Source of the DNA: Natrialba sp. SSL1 | Lineage (GTDB): Archaea > Halobacteriota > Halobacteria > Halobacteriales > Natrialbaceae | DNA: 64,000 bases | NCBI RefSeq assembly: GCF_001861355.1 | Contig: NZ_MASN01000035.1 | Coordinates: 310,001 to 374,000, forward strand | Direction of reading: 5' to 3' | Part shown: positions 36,570-44,600 of the stretch, in pieces | Layout: every line of letters begins with the position of its first letter | Numbering within the stretch: the stretch's first letter is position 1 | Position numbers and translations under genes: made by a program | Notes under the pieces: generated by a model | Database searches by the model: none | The model's input: only the letters and a program-made list of their open reading frames with translations | Told to the model about the DNA's origin: nothing

Positions 36570-39095
36570 CTACTGCTCGGCGTTCGCAGTTACGAACTCG
36601 AATCGTGCGCCACCAGCCTCGCTCTCACACGCACGCACCTGCCAGTCGTGGCCCGTCGCCACCTCTCGAACGATCCAGAGGCCAATTCCCAGACTGTCCG
36701 TTTCGGACGAAATCGACGGGTCGAATAGGTCATCGTCTGCCGCCAGATCATCCGGTAATCCGGTCCCGTTGTCCGCGACGAAAAAGCCACACGCCTCGCC
36801 CACCTGCTGGCCGTCTCCGCTGTCGCCGTCCGTGATCGGAGTCCGTTGCTGGTCGCCAGGCTCGGACTCGGACTCGGGTTCGGACTTGGACTCGAGTACC
36901 CCCACCCGAACGGCCAGTTCATCGACCTCCTCGTCGGCAGAGCCGTGTTCGATCGCGTTCCGAAACAGGTTCTCGAAGACGCGCAGGAGCCGCGAGCGGT
37001 CCGCCATGAACGTTGTTGTCCCGGTCAGTGTGAGTGTGGCCTCTCCGGTGGAAACGTGCTCCCAGGCCTCGCTGGCCACGGTGTCGAGGTCGACGCGTTC
37101 GGTGTCGCTCGCCCACGTGCCGTCGCGGGCGATGGCGAGGACGTCGTGGATGATCGCCTCCATGCGATCGAGGCTGCGCTGGGCCGTTGGGAGGTGCTCG
37201 AGTGAGCCGGTTTCGTCGATGAGGTCGAGATAGCCCTGGGCGATACCGAGCGGGTTGCGCAGGTCGTGACTGACGATGCGGGCGAAGGCGTCGAGGCGCT
37301 CGTTCTGTTTGCGCAGGCGGCGCTCGTTTCGTTTGCGCTCGGTGATGTCGCGGAGAACGCCGACGGTACCGCCGAACTGGCTTCCGGTGTCGGTGTTGGT
37401 GTCGATGTCGGTGCCGGTGTTAGTGTTGGTCTCAGCGTCAGTGTTGGTGTCGATGTCGGTGTCGATGTCAGTGCTCCTGTTGCTGCCACTGCCGTTTCCG
37501 CCACTATCGGTGCGATCGAGGACAGCAATCTGTGCCTCGCAGGTGACGTACGAGCCGTCTTTCGTCTCCAGTGGCACTTCGATCGTCGCCGAGCGGCCAT
37601 CGGCCTCGATGAGTGATTGGACCGTCTCCGTGGCGTGTTCGATCGTCTGGTCGTCGAAGAGCAAGGAGATGTGCTCGCCGAGGAGCCACTCGCGGCTGTA
37701 GCCCGTCATCTCGACGAACGCGTCGTTCACGGTCATCACGTGGCCCGAGCCGTCGAGAACGAAGATGCCGTCACCCGCGGTCTTCACGAGGCGTTCGTAC
37801 CGGTGCAGCGTTCGCTCCTGTTGCTCGAGTTGCCCGCGAATCGCGATCGTTTCGAGGACGTGCGAGGCCACGTCGGCGACGGCGCGAACTGTCCGGCGGG
37901 TGCCGGCTGTGAACGGCGTCGGTGCGTAGACGACGAGGACGCCGTACCGATCTGACTCCGTCGCCAGCGGCGCGACGGCGATCGACCGGGCACCGTGCTC
38001 GCGCGCCCGGTCGTGAAACGGTGCAGGGGTGAACGCGCCGCCCGTGATTGTCAGGTCAGGCTGGGAGGCGAGATCCTGCGTCTGGAGGCGCTGGGAGTAC
38101 AGTGCTCGCTCGAGCAGGGGATTCACACCGCTCCCGATGCGGAACGTGCGGTGGATGGGCCACTCGGTCGCCTCCGGATCTGTCGCCCAGGGGACGACCG
38201 AATGTTCGCCACGGTCGTACTCGCCAACCCAGGCGAAAACGAACGCGTCGCGCTCCGTGAACACGGTTCGGAGCACTCGCTCGACGGTCTGTGGTGCGGT
38301 CGTGTCGGCCAGCTCACGCCGAACGGTCGCGACGAGTTCGGGGTGGGACACGTCGACTGCGTCGCCATCGTCGTCGGTTCCGGTGACGGCTCTACCGCCA
38401 GTCCGTTCGAGTTCGGGGAACCCAACCCCGCCGTTCGGCGCTTCGGCATCGACGCTCGACAGAACAGTTGCGGCGATGTCGCCAGCTTCTCTCAGTGTGT
38501 TCGTTTCCCGAGTGGTGTGTTGGGTCGAACGGTCCCGTGTTCCGCCCGCAGTTTTCGGCGTGTCCGGAATCGAGAGCTCGGCGAGTACCGGCTGGGACGA
38601 TTCGGGATCAGTGTCCCCAGAGACGAGAGCGTTGGAGTCGGCGGACGTCTCGTCGGAACGCTCACCGCTGGCTGCAGTCTCCTCACCAGTGCTTTCGTTC
38701 CCGACATCACTTTCAGTCCCACTCTCTCCCCAGTAGGCGAACACCGAGGGTGGTTCGGACACGGCGCTCTCGATTTCGGCTACAAACGCCGACACCGAGT
38801 CGATGGTGTCGATGTCGATGATGATCGCGTCGGTGCGTTCGCGGTGCGCGTGGTGGGCATGGCGTTCGTGGTGCTCGTGGCCGGCCTGCTCGCCATCCCG
38901 CCCAGTATCCGGCTGTGCGTCGTTCCCACCCTTCTTCCGAGGGAGGGCCCGATCTCGGCCGGACTCGAGTTGGTCGAGAACCAGTTCGGGGTTCGGGACG
39001 ACGCTGACGCTTGCAGGGGCGTCGGTGAACGCGAGTGTGAGCGCTGCTCGCGTCGATGGATCGCGGCTGACGCAAAGAATGTGTGCGCGACTCAT
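36570..39095 (-). CDS. Sensor histidine kinase with pseudo-receiver, GAF and PAS domains
   Basis: This 841-residue cytoplasmic kinase has several parts. Residues 1-115 are a receiver-like fold split by a His-rich insert (about 50-90), followed by a long acidic linker. A GAF domain is at about 255-420 and a PAS domain at about 430-525 (HRYERLVKTAGDGIFVLDG). A Thr/Asp/Asn repeat at about 540-572 interrupts the PAS/PAC region. HisKA is at about 600-670 with phosphorylatable His610 in FARIVSHDLRNPLG, and HATPase at about 700-840 (N box NLFRNAIEHGS, G boxes DNGTGLPDD and GIGLWIV). No membrane helix is seen. The ATG at 39095 is chosen since MSRAHILCVSRDPS starts the receiver-like strand. No response regulator is adjacent. 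Confidence 0.92.
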   Translation of the reverse strand: MSRAHILCVSRDPSTRAALTLAFTDAPASVSVVPNPELVLDQLESGRDRALPRKKGGNDAQPDTGRDGEQAGHEHHERHAHHAHRERTDAIIIDIDTIDSVSAFVAEIESAVSEPPSVFAYWGESGTESDVGNESTGEETAASGERSDETSADSNALVSGDTDPESSQPVLAELSIPDTPKTAGGTRDRSTQHTTRETNTLREAGDIAATVLSSVDAEAPNGGVGFPELERTGGRAVTGTDDDGDAVDVSHPELVATVRRELADTTAPQTVERVLRTVFTERDAFVFAWVGEYDRGEHSVVPWATDPEATEWPIHRTFRIGSGVNPLLERALYSQRLQTQDLASQPDLTITGGAFTPAPFHDRAREHGARSIAVAPLATESDRYGVLVVYAPTPFTAGTRRTVRAVADVASHVLETIAIRGQLEQQERTLHRYERLVKTAGDGIFVLDGSGHVMTVNDAFVEMTGYSREWLLGEHISLLFDDQTIEHATETVQSLIEADGRSATIEVPLETKDGSYVTCEAQIAVLDRTDSGGNGSGSNRSTDIDTDIDTNTDAETNTNTGTDIDTNTDTGSQFGGTVGVLRDITERKRNERRLRKQNERLDAFARIVSHDLRNPLGIAQGYLDLIDETGSLEHLPTAQRSLDRMEAIIHDVLAIARDGTWASDTERVDLDTVASEAWEHVSTGEATLTLTGTTTFMADRSRLLRVFENLFRNAIEHGSADEEVDELAVRVGVLESKSEPESESEPGDQQRTPITDGDSGDGQQVGEACGFFVADNGTGLPDDLAADDDLFDPSISSETDSLGIGLWIVREVATGHDWQVRACESEAGGARFEFVTANAEQ

Positions 39096-39200
39096 CGTGG
39101 GCCACTCATGGCTGGTAGCGGGATGTAGATGGCTGCAATAGACTGTTTGAGTCCAGTAGACCAAGCGGGCCACGCAGACCTACCAGCCCCAGTCGACCCT

Positions 39201-39245
39201 ACAGGCTCAACAGGCTCAACAGGGCCAGCAGACCCAACAGGGAGA
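39201..39245. repeat. Tandem 9-bp repeat, about 5 units (ACAGGCTCA-like)
   Basis: The units are ACAGGCTCA twice, then ACAGGGCCA, GCAGACCCA and ACAGGGAGA. The copies diverge from left to right. Confidence 0.75.
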
Positions 39246-39343
39246 GCAACTCGCTGTCTCAACTCGCGCATCATATCACGTGCGAACACGGCTTTCAGTA
39301 TCTGGATAGTTCTGCCATCGGTTGGTGACCGTCGGCGGTGAGT

Positions 39344-39388
39344 GTGATTAGTGCGATTAGTGAAGTTAGTGCAGTTAGTGTGGTTCTG
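39344..39388. repeat. Tandem 9-bp repeat, about 5 units (GNGATTAGT-like)
   Basis: The units are GTGATTAGT, GCGATTAGT, GAAGTTAGT, GCAGTTAGT and GTGGTTCTG, 15 bases before the cupin stop codon on the opposite strand. Confidence 0.75.
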
Positions 39389-39402
39389 GTGCTGGCGCTG
39401 CT

Positions 39403-39819
39403 CTAGCCGGCGAATCCGGAGAGCAGCCAGTCGCCGTTCCCGCTCCCATTACCGTCGCCGTCGCTGTCGCCGTTGCCGTCACCGTCGTCGTCCCGCAGAC
39501 TCGGCGCGCTTACGAGAACGAACGCGCTCTCGGTGTCACCGTTGCGGATCTGCCGCGTGGATTCGGGCGGGATCCACAGCGCGTCGCCGGCCTCCATCGC
39601 GACCGGATCGTCGTCGACGACGACCGTCGCCTCACCCTCGATGAGGACGTAGACCTCCTCGTGGTCGTTGTCCGTATGATCGTGGGGCTTGCTCTTCCAG
39701 TCCGGATCGCAGCGGGCGACCGTCACCCCAACCTGCTCCGTCTCGAGTGGGTCGCTCAGGACGTGCATCGCACTCGAGACCTGATCGACCTCCTCGTAGT
39801 TCACCTTCCGGTAGGACAT
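39403..39819 (-). CDS. Cupin domain protein
   Basis: This 138-residue protein has a single cupin domain. Motif 1 is KPHDHTDNDHEEVYVLIEG, with two His and a Glu placed to bind a metal, and motif 2 is MEAGDALWIPPESTRQIRN, in which the second-motif His is absent. The C-terminal 25 residues are a Gly/Asp/Asn repeat (DDDGDGNGDSDGDGNGS) encoded by hexanucleotide repeats, then a hydrophobic end. It could be an isomerase, dioxygenase or sensor domain; no specific function is evident. It lies 90 bp downstream of nikR on the same strand and may be co-transcribed with it. Confidence 0.82.
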   Translation of the reverse strand: MSYRKVNYEEVDQVSSAMHVLSDPLETEQVGVTVARCDPDWKSKPHDHTDNDHEEVYVLIEGEATVVVDDDPVAMEAGDALWIPPESTRQIRNGDTESAFVLVSAPSLRDDDGDGNGDSDGDGNGSGNGDWLLSGFAG

Positions 39820-39908
39820 GGCTGACTCTTGGCGCGGATCACAGTAAAGGTACGCGTTCAGTGCAACGTCGGACTCGAGTTCACCGTCGTCCGTGGCCGA
39901 TTCAGGTC

Positions 39909-40337
39909 TCAGTGATCCTGACTGAGCGGGTCGAAACTGTCGACCGGTGTCACCGAGTAGTCGACCGTCAGTGCGTCCTTGGTTGCGCGGATCTTCCCGA
40001 CGAAGGTGGAGATTTCCTCGAGTTCACCCTCGAGAACGAACAGTTCCATACAGTAGTGGTCGCCGACGTGGCTGTGGAAGTTCGACGCGACGAGGCCCTC
40101 GTGCTCGTGGCGCAGGTGCATCATGCGCTCTTCGACGGCGGTCGTCTCGTAGTCGAAGAGGACCGTGACGATCGCCATGAGTTCGCGATCCTCGAGACGG
40201 GTGTCTTCGAACTCGCCGAGGAGGTTACGGGAGGCTTCCCGGACGACTTCGCTGCGGCCGGTGTAGCCGTGTTCGTCTGCAAACTGATCGAGTCGATCGA
40301 GAAGTTCGTCCGGCATCGAGACGCTGACGACTGCCAT
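39909..40337 (-). CDS. nikR: Nickel-responsive transcriptional regulator NikR
   Basis: This 142-residue regulator has an N-terminal ribbon-helix-helix DNA-binding domain ([18 protein letters not shown] ... [11 protein letters not shown]) and a C-terminal ACT-like nickel-binding domain. Matching E. coli NikR numbering, all four high-affinity nickel ligands are present in order: the His in RHEHEG and then HSH and C in [10 protein letters not shown] (spacings 11, 2 and 6 as in His76, His87, His89, Cys95). It should repress nickel uptake genes when nickel is abundant; none are in the window. The ATG at 40337 is supported by a TATA-like box. It is divergent from the creatininase-family gene. Confidence 0.94.
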   Translation of the reverse strand: MAVVSVSMPDELLDRLDQFADEHGYTGRSEVVREASRNLLGEFEDTRLEDRELMAIVTVLFDYETTAVEERMMHLRHEHEGLVASNFHSHVGDHYCMELFVLEGELEEISTFVGKIRATKDALTVDYSVTPVDSFDPLSQDH

Positions 40338-40360
40338 ATAATAACTCAGCGGCAGAAATC

Positions 40361-40367
40361 TATTAAG
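40361..40367 (-). promoter_or_regulatory. TATA-like box of nikR
   Basis: CTTAATA on the minus strand lies 24-30 bases before the nikR ATG. An internal palindrome CTGCA-T-TGCAG (40421-40431) sits in the shared divergent region and could serve as a binding site. Confidence 0.5.
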
Positions 40368-40473
40368 GTTTATCATCGCGCGGAGCGCCGTCGCTCGACC
40401 TGAACGAGTTCTTGCTGAAACTGCATTGCAGCAGGCACTGTTTTGCGGATTCGGTGCGATACCCCACTATCGA

Positions 40474-41274
40474 ATGTATCTCCCAGCCCAGACCTGGCCC
40501 GACCTCGCCGACTACGTCGAGTCGGAGTCGCTCGCAGTCGTCCCGCTCGGTTCGACCGAGCAACACGGCCCACACCTGCCCGAAGGAACGGACCACATGA
40601 TCGCCGAGGCGCTGGCGCGCGCTGCAACGGAGCGGACCGGCTATCTCTGCACCCCACCGATTTCGATCGGCGTCAGTTCCCACCACCGGCAGTTTCACGG
40701 CACGATGTGGGTCGACGCGCCTGTCTTTCGCGACTACGTCGAGAGTCTCTCACGAAACCTCACCTACCACGGTATCGACCGCATCGTCTACGTCAACGCC
40801 CACGGCGGCAACGTCGCACACCTTCGGGAGGTTGGGCGGCGACTCCACGAGGACGAGACCGCCTACGCCATCGAATGGATGTGGGACGAATCCATCCCCG
40901 GCCTGATCGAGGACGTCTTCGAGACCCCCGGCCCCCACGGCGGCCCCAAGGAAACGGCGATGATCATGCACATCGCGAACGAACTCGTCCGCGGAGATCA
41001 ACTCGAGGCGGCCCGCGACGGCGGCGTCGATTTCGACGGCGACGCCGCACGTGTCCACGGCGCAACGACGTTCTACGACGCCATCGAAAACAGCCCCAAC
41101 GGCGTCTTCGGCGACCAGACCGACGCCACACCCGAAATCGGGGAGCAGCTATTCGACGCCGCGACCGAGCAACTGGTGGCGCTACTCGAGTGGCTCGACG
41201 ACCAGCCGTTCGCGGATCTCATGCCCGAGTCACACGTCGATCCGCAGCCTGGGAGCGGTCGAGAGGGAGTGTAA
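40474..41274 (+). CDS. Creatininase family metal-dependent amidohydrolase
   Basis: This 266-residue protein shows the creatininase signature: metal ligands in GSTEQHGPHLPEGTDH (Glu, His, Asp) and VNAHGGNVAH. Family members hydrolyse creatinine or other cyclic amides. In archaea, the relative ArfB deformylates an intermediate of riboflavin/F420 synthesis, and MftE-type members process peptides, so the substrate is uncertain. The ATG at 40474 is chosen because MYLPAQTWPDLADYVES matches family starts. Its promoter region is shared with the divergent nikR gene, which makes nickel-dependent control possible. Confidence 0.87.
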   Translation: MYLPAQTWPDLADYVESESLAVVPLGSTEQHGPHLPEGTDHMIAEALARAATERTGYLCTPPISIGVSSHHRQFHGTMWVDAPVFRDYVESLSRNLTYHGIDRIVYVNAHGGNVAHLREVGRRLHEDETAYAIEWMWDESIPGLIEDVFETPGPHGGPKETAMIMHIANELVRGDQLEAARDGGVDFDGDAARVHGATTFYDAIENSPNGVFGDQTDATPEIGEQLFDAATEQLVALLEWLDDQPFADLMPESHVDPQPGSGREGV

Positions 41275-41360
41275 CGGCGACGGGCGACAGCGAGGGATTG
41301 CTGGCGGTGTGGGATATGATACCCGCGCGGTCCGTCACGAACACGTACCCGAGCCAACAG

Positions 41361-41370
41361 CTATATATTC
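41361..41370 (+). promoter_or_regulatory. TATA-like box of the four-helix membrane protein gene
   Basis: CTATATATTC lies 27-36 bases before the GTG at 41397. Confidence 0.5.
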
Positions 41371-41396
41371 GGCCGGATATACGTCCCAGCAACGCG

Positions 41397-41855
41397 GTGC
41401 ACGACGTGATTCCGACAACACTCCGTTCGGATCGACACCTGCTCGCCGTATCGTTTGCCTGCTTTGGCGTCGCGGGCGCTGCCGGGGCGACCGCCGACGA
41501 ACTTGGTCTCACACTCGGAGCGACGGTGCTCGCCATCGTCGGCGTCTACACCGGTGCACGCTATGCGAACCGGGTTTCGCGCCGATCGCTCGCCACGAAC
41601 GCACTCGTACTCTGGAGTTCCTTCCTCGCCGTCTCCGCGACGCACCTCGTCGGCCTAGGGTCCGTCAGCGCAGTAACGCCCGGGCCGGACGGCGCGGTCG
41701 CGCTCGGACTCACGGTGCTCACCTGGGCAACCCTGCTAACCGCCTGTGCGGCAACGACGTTCCTCGGCTTCCGAGAGTACGGGGCAACGGTCAGTGCCGA
41801 CACGCCAGAAGAACAGGTGCTCGAGGGCGACACCTCGGATTACTCGACGCGGTAG
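41397..41855 (+). CDS. Small four-helix membrane protein of unknown function
   Basis: This 152-residue protein is hydrophobic with about four membrane helices (LLAVSFACFGVAGAAG, LTLGATVLAIVGVYTGARY, ALVLWSSFLAVSATHLVGL and ALGLTVLTWATLLTACAATTFLG) and an acidic C-terminus. The GTG at 41397 is preferred by the position of the TATA-like box; the GTG at 41406 is an alternative. Its 3' end overlaps the 3' end of the opposite-strand O-methyltransferase gene by 16 bp. No family was recognised. Confidence 0.65.
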   Translation: MHDVIPTTLRSDRHLLAVSFACFGVAGAAGATADELGLTLGATVLAIVGVYTGARYANRVSRRSLATNALVLWSSFLAVSATHLVGLGSVSAVTPGPDGAVALGLTVLTWATLLTACAATTFLGFREYGATVSADTPEEQVLEGDTSDYSTR

Positions 41856-42544
41856 CTCATTGCGATTCCTTCTCCGAGCGGGATAACGACCGTCTCGAAC
41901 GCCGGATCTGCCGAGACGCGGTCGAGATAGTCGGCGATACCACGTGTGTGTTCGTTGCTCTCCGCTTCGATGACGCGCCGTGCCGCGTCGTCGCCAGCCT
42001 GTGTGGCCTCGACCATATCGAGTAGGTTCTCGAATTCGATAACGCTCGCCGAGATGGCGTTGTCGGCGACGATGACGCCACCGACCGGTACCTTCGATCG
42101 AATCGCCTCGAAGGCGTCCTCGTACTGGTGTTTCTGGATGTCGATCAACACCACGTCGAACGGGCCGTCGTACCGTTCGGCCGTCTCGACTGCGTCGCCG
42201 AGTTCGTACCGCGCGAGGCTGTCATAACCGCCCGCAGCCATGTACTCGCGGGCCTGTTCGAGTTCGTCCTCGTCGACCTCGGTGAGGACGATCTCGCCGC
42301 TGCCATCGGCCGGGAGCGCGTCGGCGAACCAGTAGGCGGAATACCCGTAGCCCGAGCCGAACTCGAAAATGCGCTCGGCGTCGCTCAGACGGGAAACGAA
42401 CCGAAGGAACGCGCCGACCTCCGGCCCGACGTGTGGAAACCCCTGTTCCTCGGCGAAGCGGTCCATCTCCGCCAGCGTCTCGTCCGGTTCGGGACCGACC
42501 GCACGAACGAAGCGACTGATCTCGTCTGCGAGAACGTCGACCAT
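41840..42544 (-). CDS. O-methyltransferase (class I SAM-dependent, family 3)
   Basis: This 234-residue protein carries the SAM-binding glycine motif EFGSGYGYSAYWFADAL (about residues 59-75), the acidic loop IVLTEVDEDELEQA, and FDVVLIDIQKHQYEDA, with the Asp/Lys arrangement of COMT-like O-methyltransferases (family 3). The active site would bind a metal and methylate a hydroxyl group of a small molecule. Substrate unknown. The start at ATG 42544 is preferred; an open frame extends to 42592, next to the M20 stop. Same strand as, and just downstream of, the M20 hydrolase, so co-transcription is likely. Confidence 0.88.
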   Translation of the reverse strand: MVDVLADEISRFVRAVGPEPDETLAEMDRFAEEQGFPHVGPEVGAFLRFVSRLSDAERIFEFGSGYGYSAYWFADALPADGSGEIVLTEVDEDELEQAREYMAAGGYDSLARYELGDAVETAERYDGPFDVVLIDIQKHQYEDAFEAIRSKVPVGGVIVADNAISASVIEFENLLDMVEATQAGDDAARRVIEAESNEHTRGIADYLDRVSADPAFETVVIPLGEGIAMSYRVE

Positions 42545-42592
42545 AGCTGACCCCTCCCGCCGAGCCCATATCAAGGTCGGGGCGCGGTGCAC

Positions 42593-43987
42593 TCAGTCCG
42601 ACGCTTCGCCGGCGAGCCGTCCGATCGCATCGGCGAGCACCCGCGTCGCCGTCGCGCAGTCGTCCCAGTCCGTCCACTCGAGTGGCGTGTGCGAGAGCCC
42701 GTTCCGAGACGGCGCAAAGAGCATCCCGGCATCGGTCACCCGAGAGACGCACATCGCGTCGTGGGCCGCGCCCGAGTGCAGGGTGCGCGACTCAACTGTC
42801 GTGGCATCTGCGCCGGACTCGAGTGCATCCCGACAGCGCTCGCTCATCGGCGCGGGTGCAACGTCGAGTTCGAGTTCGAAGGTGGTCTCGACCGGCCGTT
42901 CGGCTTCGATTCGGGCCAGCACCCGTTCCGCTCGCTCGAGCAGGCCGGCCATCGTCTCGCCGTCGACGTCGCGGATGTCGACCCCGAGTTCGACGCGGCC
43001 GGGGACGACGTTCGTCGCGTTCGGGGTGACGTTGCATTTACCGACGGTCGCGACTGCTGTGCCTCCTATGGGTTCGTCTATACCGTCAGCGTCAGCGTCG
43101 CCATCGCTGGCACCCTCACTCACACCCGCGAGCGCCGCCTCCGTCCCGGCCTCCTCGAGTGCCAGCGCGAACTCGCTGGCAGCTGTGAACGCGTCCGCCC
43201 GCTCGGCCATTCCCGTCGTCCCCGCGTGGTTCGTCTCGCCGGTGAACGTTGCAGTGACGTGGGCGATGCCAGTGATCGTCGAGACGACGCCGACGGGAAC
43301 GCCTGCGTCCTCGAGTCGGGTGTCTTGCTCGACGTGCAGTTCGAGGAACGAGTCCCAGTCAGCGGGGTCGAGTACACCCTCGCCGCGGTAGCCGATGTTC
43401 TCGAGTGCGTCGCCCAACTCCACGCCGTCGTCGTCCGTTGCCGACAGCGCCTCCTCGACTGCGAGCTGGCCGGTCGCAACCGACGAGCCAAGCAGCCCGC
43501 CACCGAAGCGGGTTCCTTCTTCCTCAGTAAAGCAGACGACGGTGATCGGCCGCTCCGGCTCGGCCTCGGCGTCCTGCAGCGCGCGGACGGACTCGAGTGC
43601 GGCGTAGACACCGAGCGGGCCGTCGAAGATACCGCCCTCGGGAACGGAGTCGAGGTGGCTCCCGGCCGCGACGGGGGCGGCGTCGGGGTCTGCGCTCTCC
43701 GGCGTCCATGTGCCGGTGATGTTGCCGACGGCGTCTATCTCGACTGCGAGTCCGGCGTCCTCGAGTCGGGAGACGAGATGATCTCTGGCCCGCCGGTTTG
43801 CCTCGGTTCCGGTGAGGACGGTTCGGCCGTGTGTCTGTCGCTGTGGCTGTGTCTGTTCCTGTGCCTGTTCTTGTCCCTGCCCCCCGTCGCCATCCTCGTT
43901 CGGTGTGTCCGAATCGTCGTACTCGAGTGCACCGAACGCCGCGTTCGCCTCGATGTCGGCTCGCAACCGTTCCTGACTCACGTTCAT
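42593..43987 (-). CDS. M20 family amidase (N-carbamoyl-L-amino acid hydrolase/allantoate amidohydrolase-like)
   Basis: This 464-residue zinc enzyme hydrolyses N-carbamoyl amino acids or related ureides. Metal ligands appear in VAAGSHLDSVPEGG (His), IFDGPLGV (Asp) and VVCFTEEEGTRFGG (Glu pair), and the dimerisation/lid domain has ETNHAGTTGMAERADA. The C-terminal LHSGAAHDAM supplies the last His. Residues about 32-53 are a Gln/Glu/Gly-rich low-complexity insert, and another Asp/Gly run lies near residue 300. Use in purine or pyrimidine breakdown is plausible, given the salvage genes elsewhere in the window, but not shown. Confidence 0.9.
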   Translation of the reverse strand: MNVSQERLRADIEANAAFGALEYDDSDTPNEDGDGGQGQEQAQEQTQPQRQTHGRTVLTGTEANRRARDHLVSRLEDAGLAVEIDAVGNITGTWTPESADPDAAPVAAGSHLDSVPEGGIFDGPLGVYAALESVRALQDAEAEPERPITVVCFTEEEGTRFGGGLLGSSVATGQLAVEEALSATDDDGVELGDALENIGYRGEGVLDPADWDSFLELHVEQDTRLEDAGVPVGVVSTITGIAHVTATFTGETNHAGTTGMAERADAFTAASEFALALEEAGTEAALAGVSEGASDGDADADGIDEPIGGTAVATVGKCNVTPNATNVVPGRVELGVDIRDVDGETMAGLLERAERVLARIEAERPVETTFELELDVAPAPMSERCRDALESGADATTVESRTLHSGAAHDAMCVSRVTDAGMLFAPSRNGLSHTPLEWTDWDDCATATRVLADAIGRLAGEASD

Positions 43988-44111
43988 AGCACGTCGTTTC
44001 GAGTCCAGGGTGATACAAGTTCAGCCGCCGGCGCGGTTTGCACCTACTCGGGCGACTCGACTGACTGGAGCGCCATCTTTTTGCTCGTCTCTGCGGTCAG
44101 TCTTCCCCGAG

Positions 44112-44570
44112 ATGTCACTCGACTCCGATCCAGACGCCGATTCGACTGCAGACGAATCGCTCGCTTCGGCCGTCGAGAACCTGGTGCACGAGCCGACGCA
44201 GATCCACGACGGCGGTGTCGATCTGACGGTGAGCGCAATCTACGAAGTCGCCGGCCCCGGGCAGCTCGATTTCGGCGGCGACGAACTCGAAGACGCAGAT
44301 CTCGAGCCGGTACCGACGGAACTGCGAGCGCCGGACGACGAGTTCGGCTGGTGGGACCTCGACGGCGGTCAGTACGTCGTCCAGCACAACGAGTTTCTGG
44401 GGGACCTCGACGAACCGCTCCAACTGCAGCCGCGAAACGAGTTGCTGGCCCGCGGTGGCTCCCATCCGACGGTGCAGGTTCGCTCGCACCTGCCGCTGGT
44501 ACCGCTGTCGGTCGCCGATGGTGGGATACAAATAAAGGAGAACGCGCGCGTTTCGACGCTGGTTCGGTAA
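44112..44570 (+). CDS. dCTP deaminase/dUTPase family-like protein
   Basis: This 152-residue protein resembles archaeal Dcd/dUTPase proteins. LVHEPTQIHDGGVDLTVSAIYEV is the N-terminal strand region, and LQPRNELLARGGSHPTVQVRSHLPLVPLSV is the core strand with an Arg/Ser pair (shortened: RNELLARGGSHP). The canonical Dcd motifs are weakly conserved, so it may be a divergent or inactive member that acts on deoxynucleotides or regulates the pool. The start is ATG 44112, 12 bases into the frame after a short spacer. It is a single gene divergent from the M20 hydrolase. Confidence 0.65.
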   Translation: MSLDSDPDADSTADESLASAVENLVHEPTQIHDGGVDLTVSAIYEVAGPGQLDFGGDELEDADLEPVPTELRAPDDEFGWWDLDGGQYVVQHNEFLGDLDEPLQLQPRNELLARGGSHPTVQVRSHLPLVPLSVADGGIQIKENARVSTLVR

Positions 44571-44600
44571 CGATCGTGCAGCGAACGAGGGGGGCGTCGG

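Larger units (their letters stand above)
39096..39402. other. Intergenic, 307 bp, holding two 9-bp tandem repeats
   Basis: The spacer between the kinase start and the cupin stop contains two unrelated 9-bp tandem arrays (39201-39245 and 39344-39388). The open frames here (for example 39129-39341) translate to Gly/Pro/Thr low-complexity sequence because of the repeats and are not supported as genes. Confidence 0.5.

Noticed and set aside
39129-39341. Collagen-like Gly/Pro/Thr open frame in the kinase-cupin spacer
   Set aside because: The sequence is a by-product of a 9-bp tandem repeat; neither strand has a start signal or family match.
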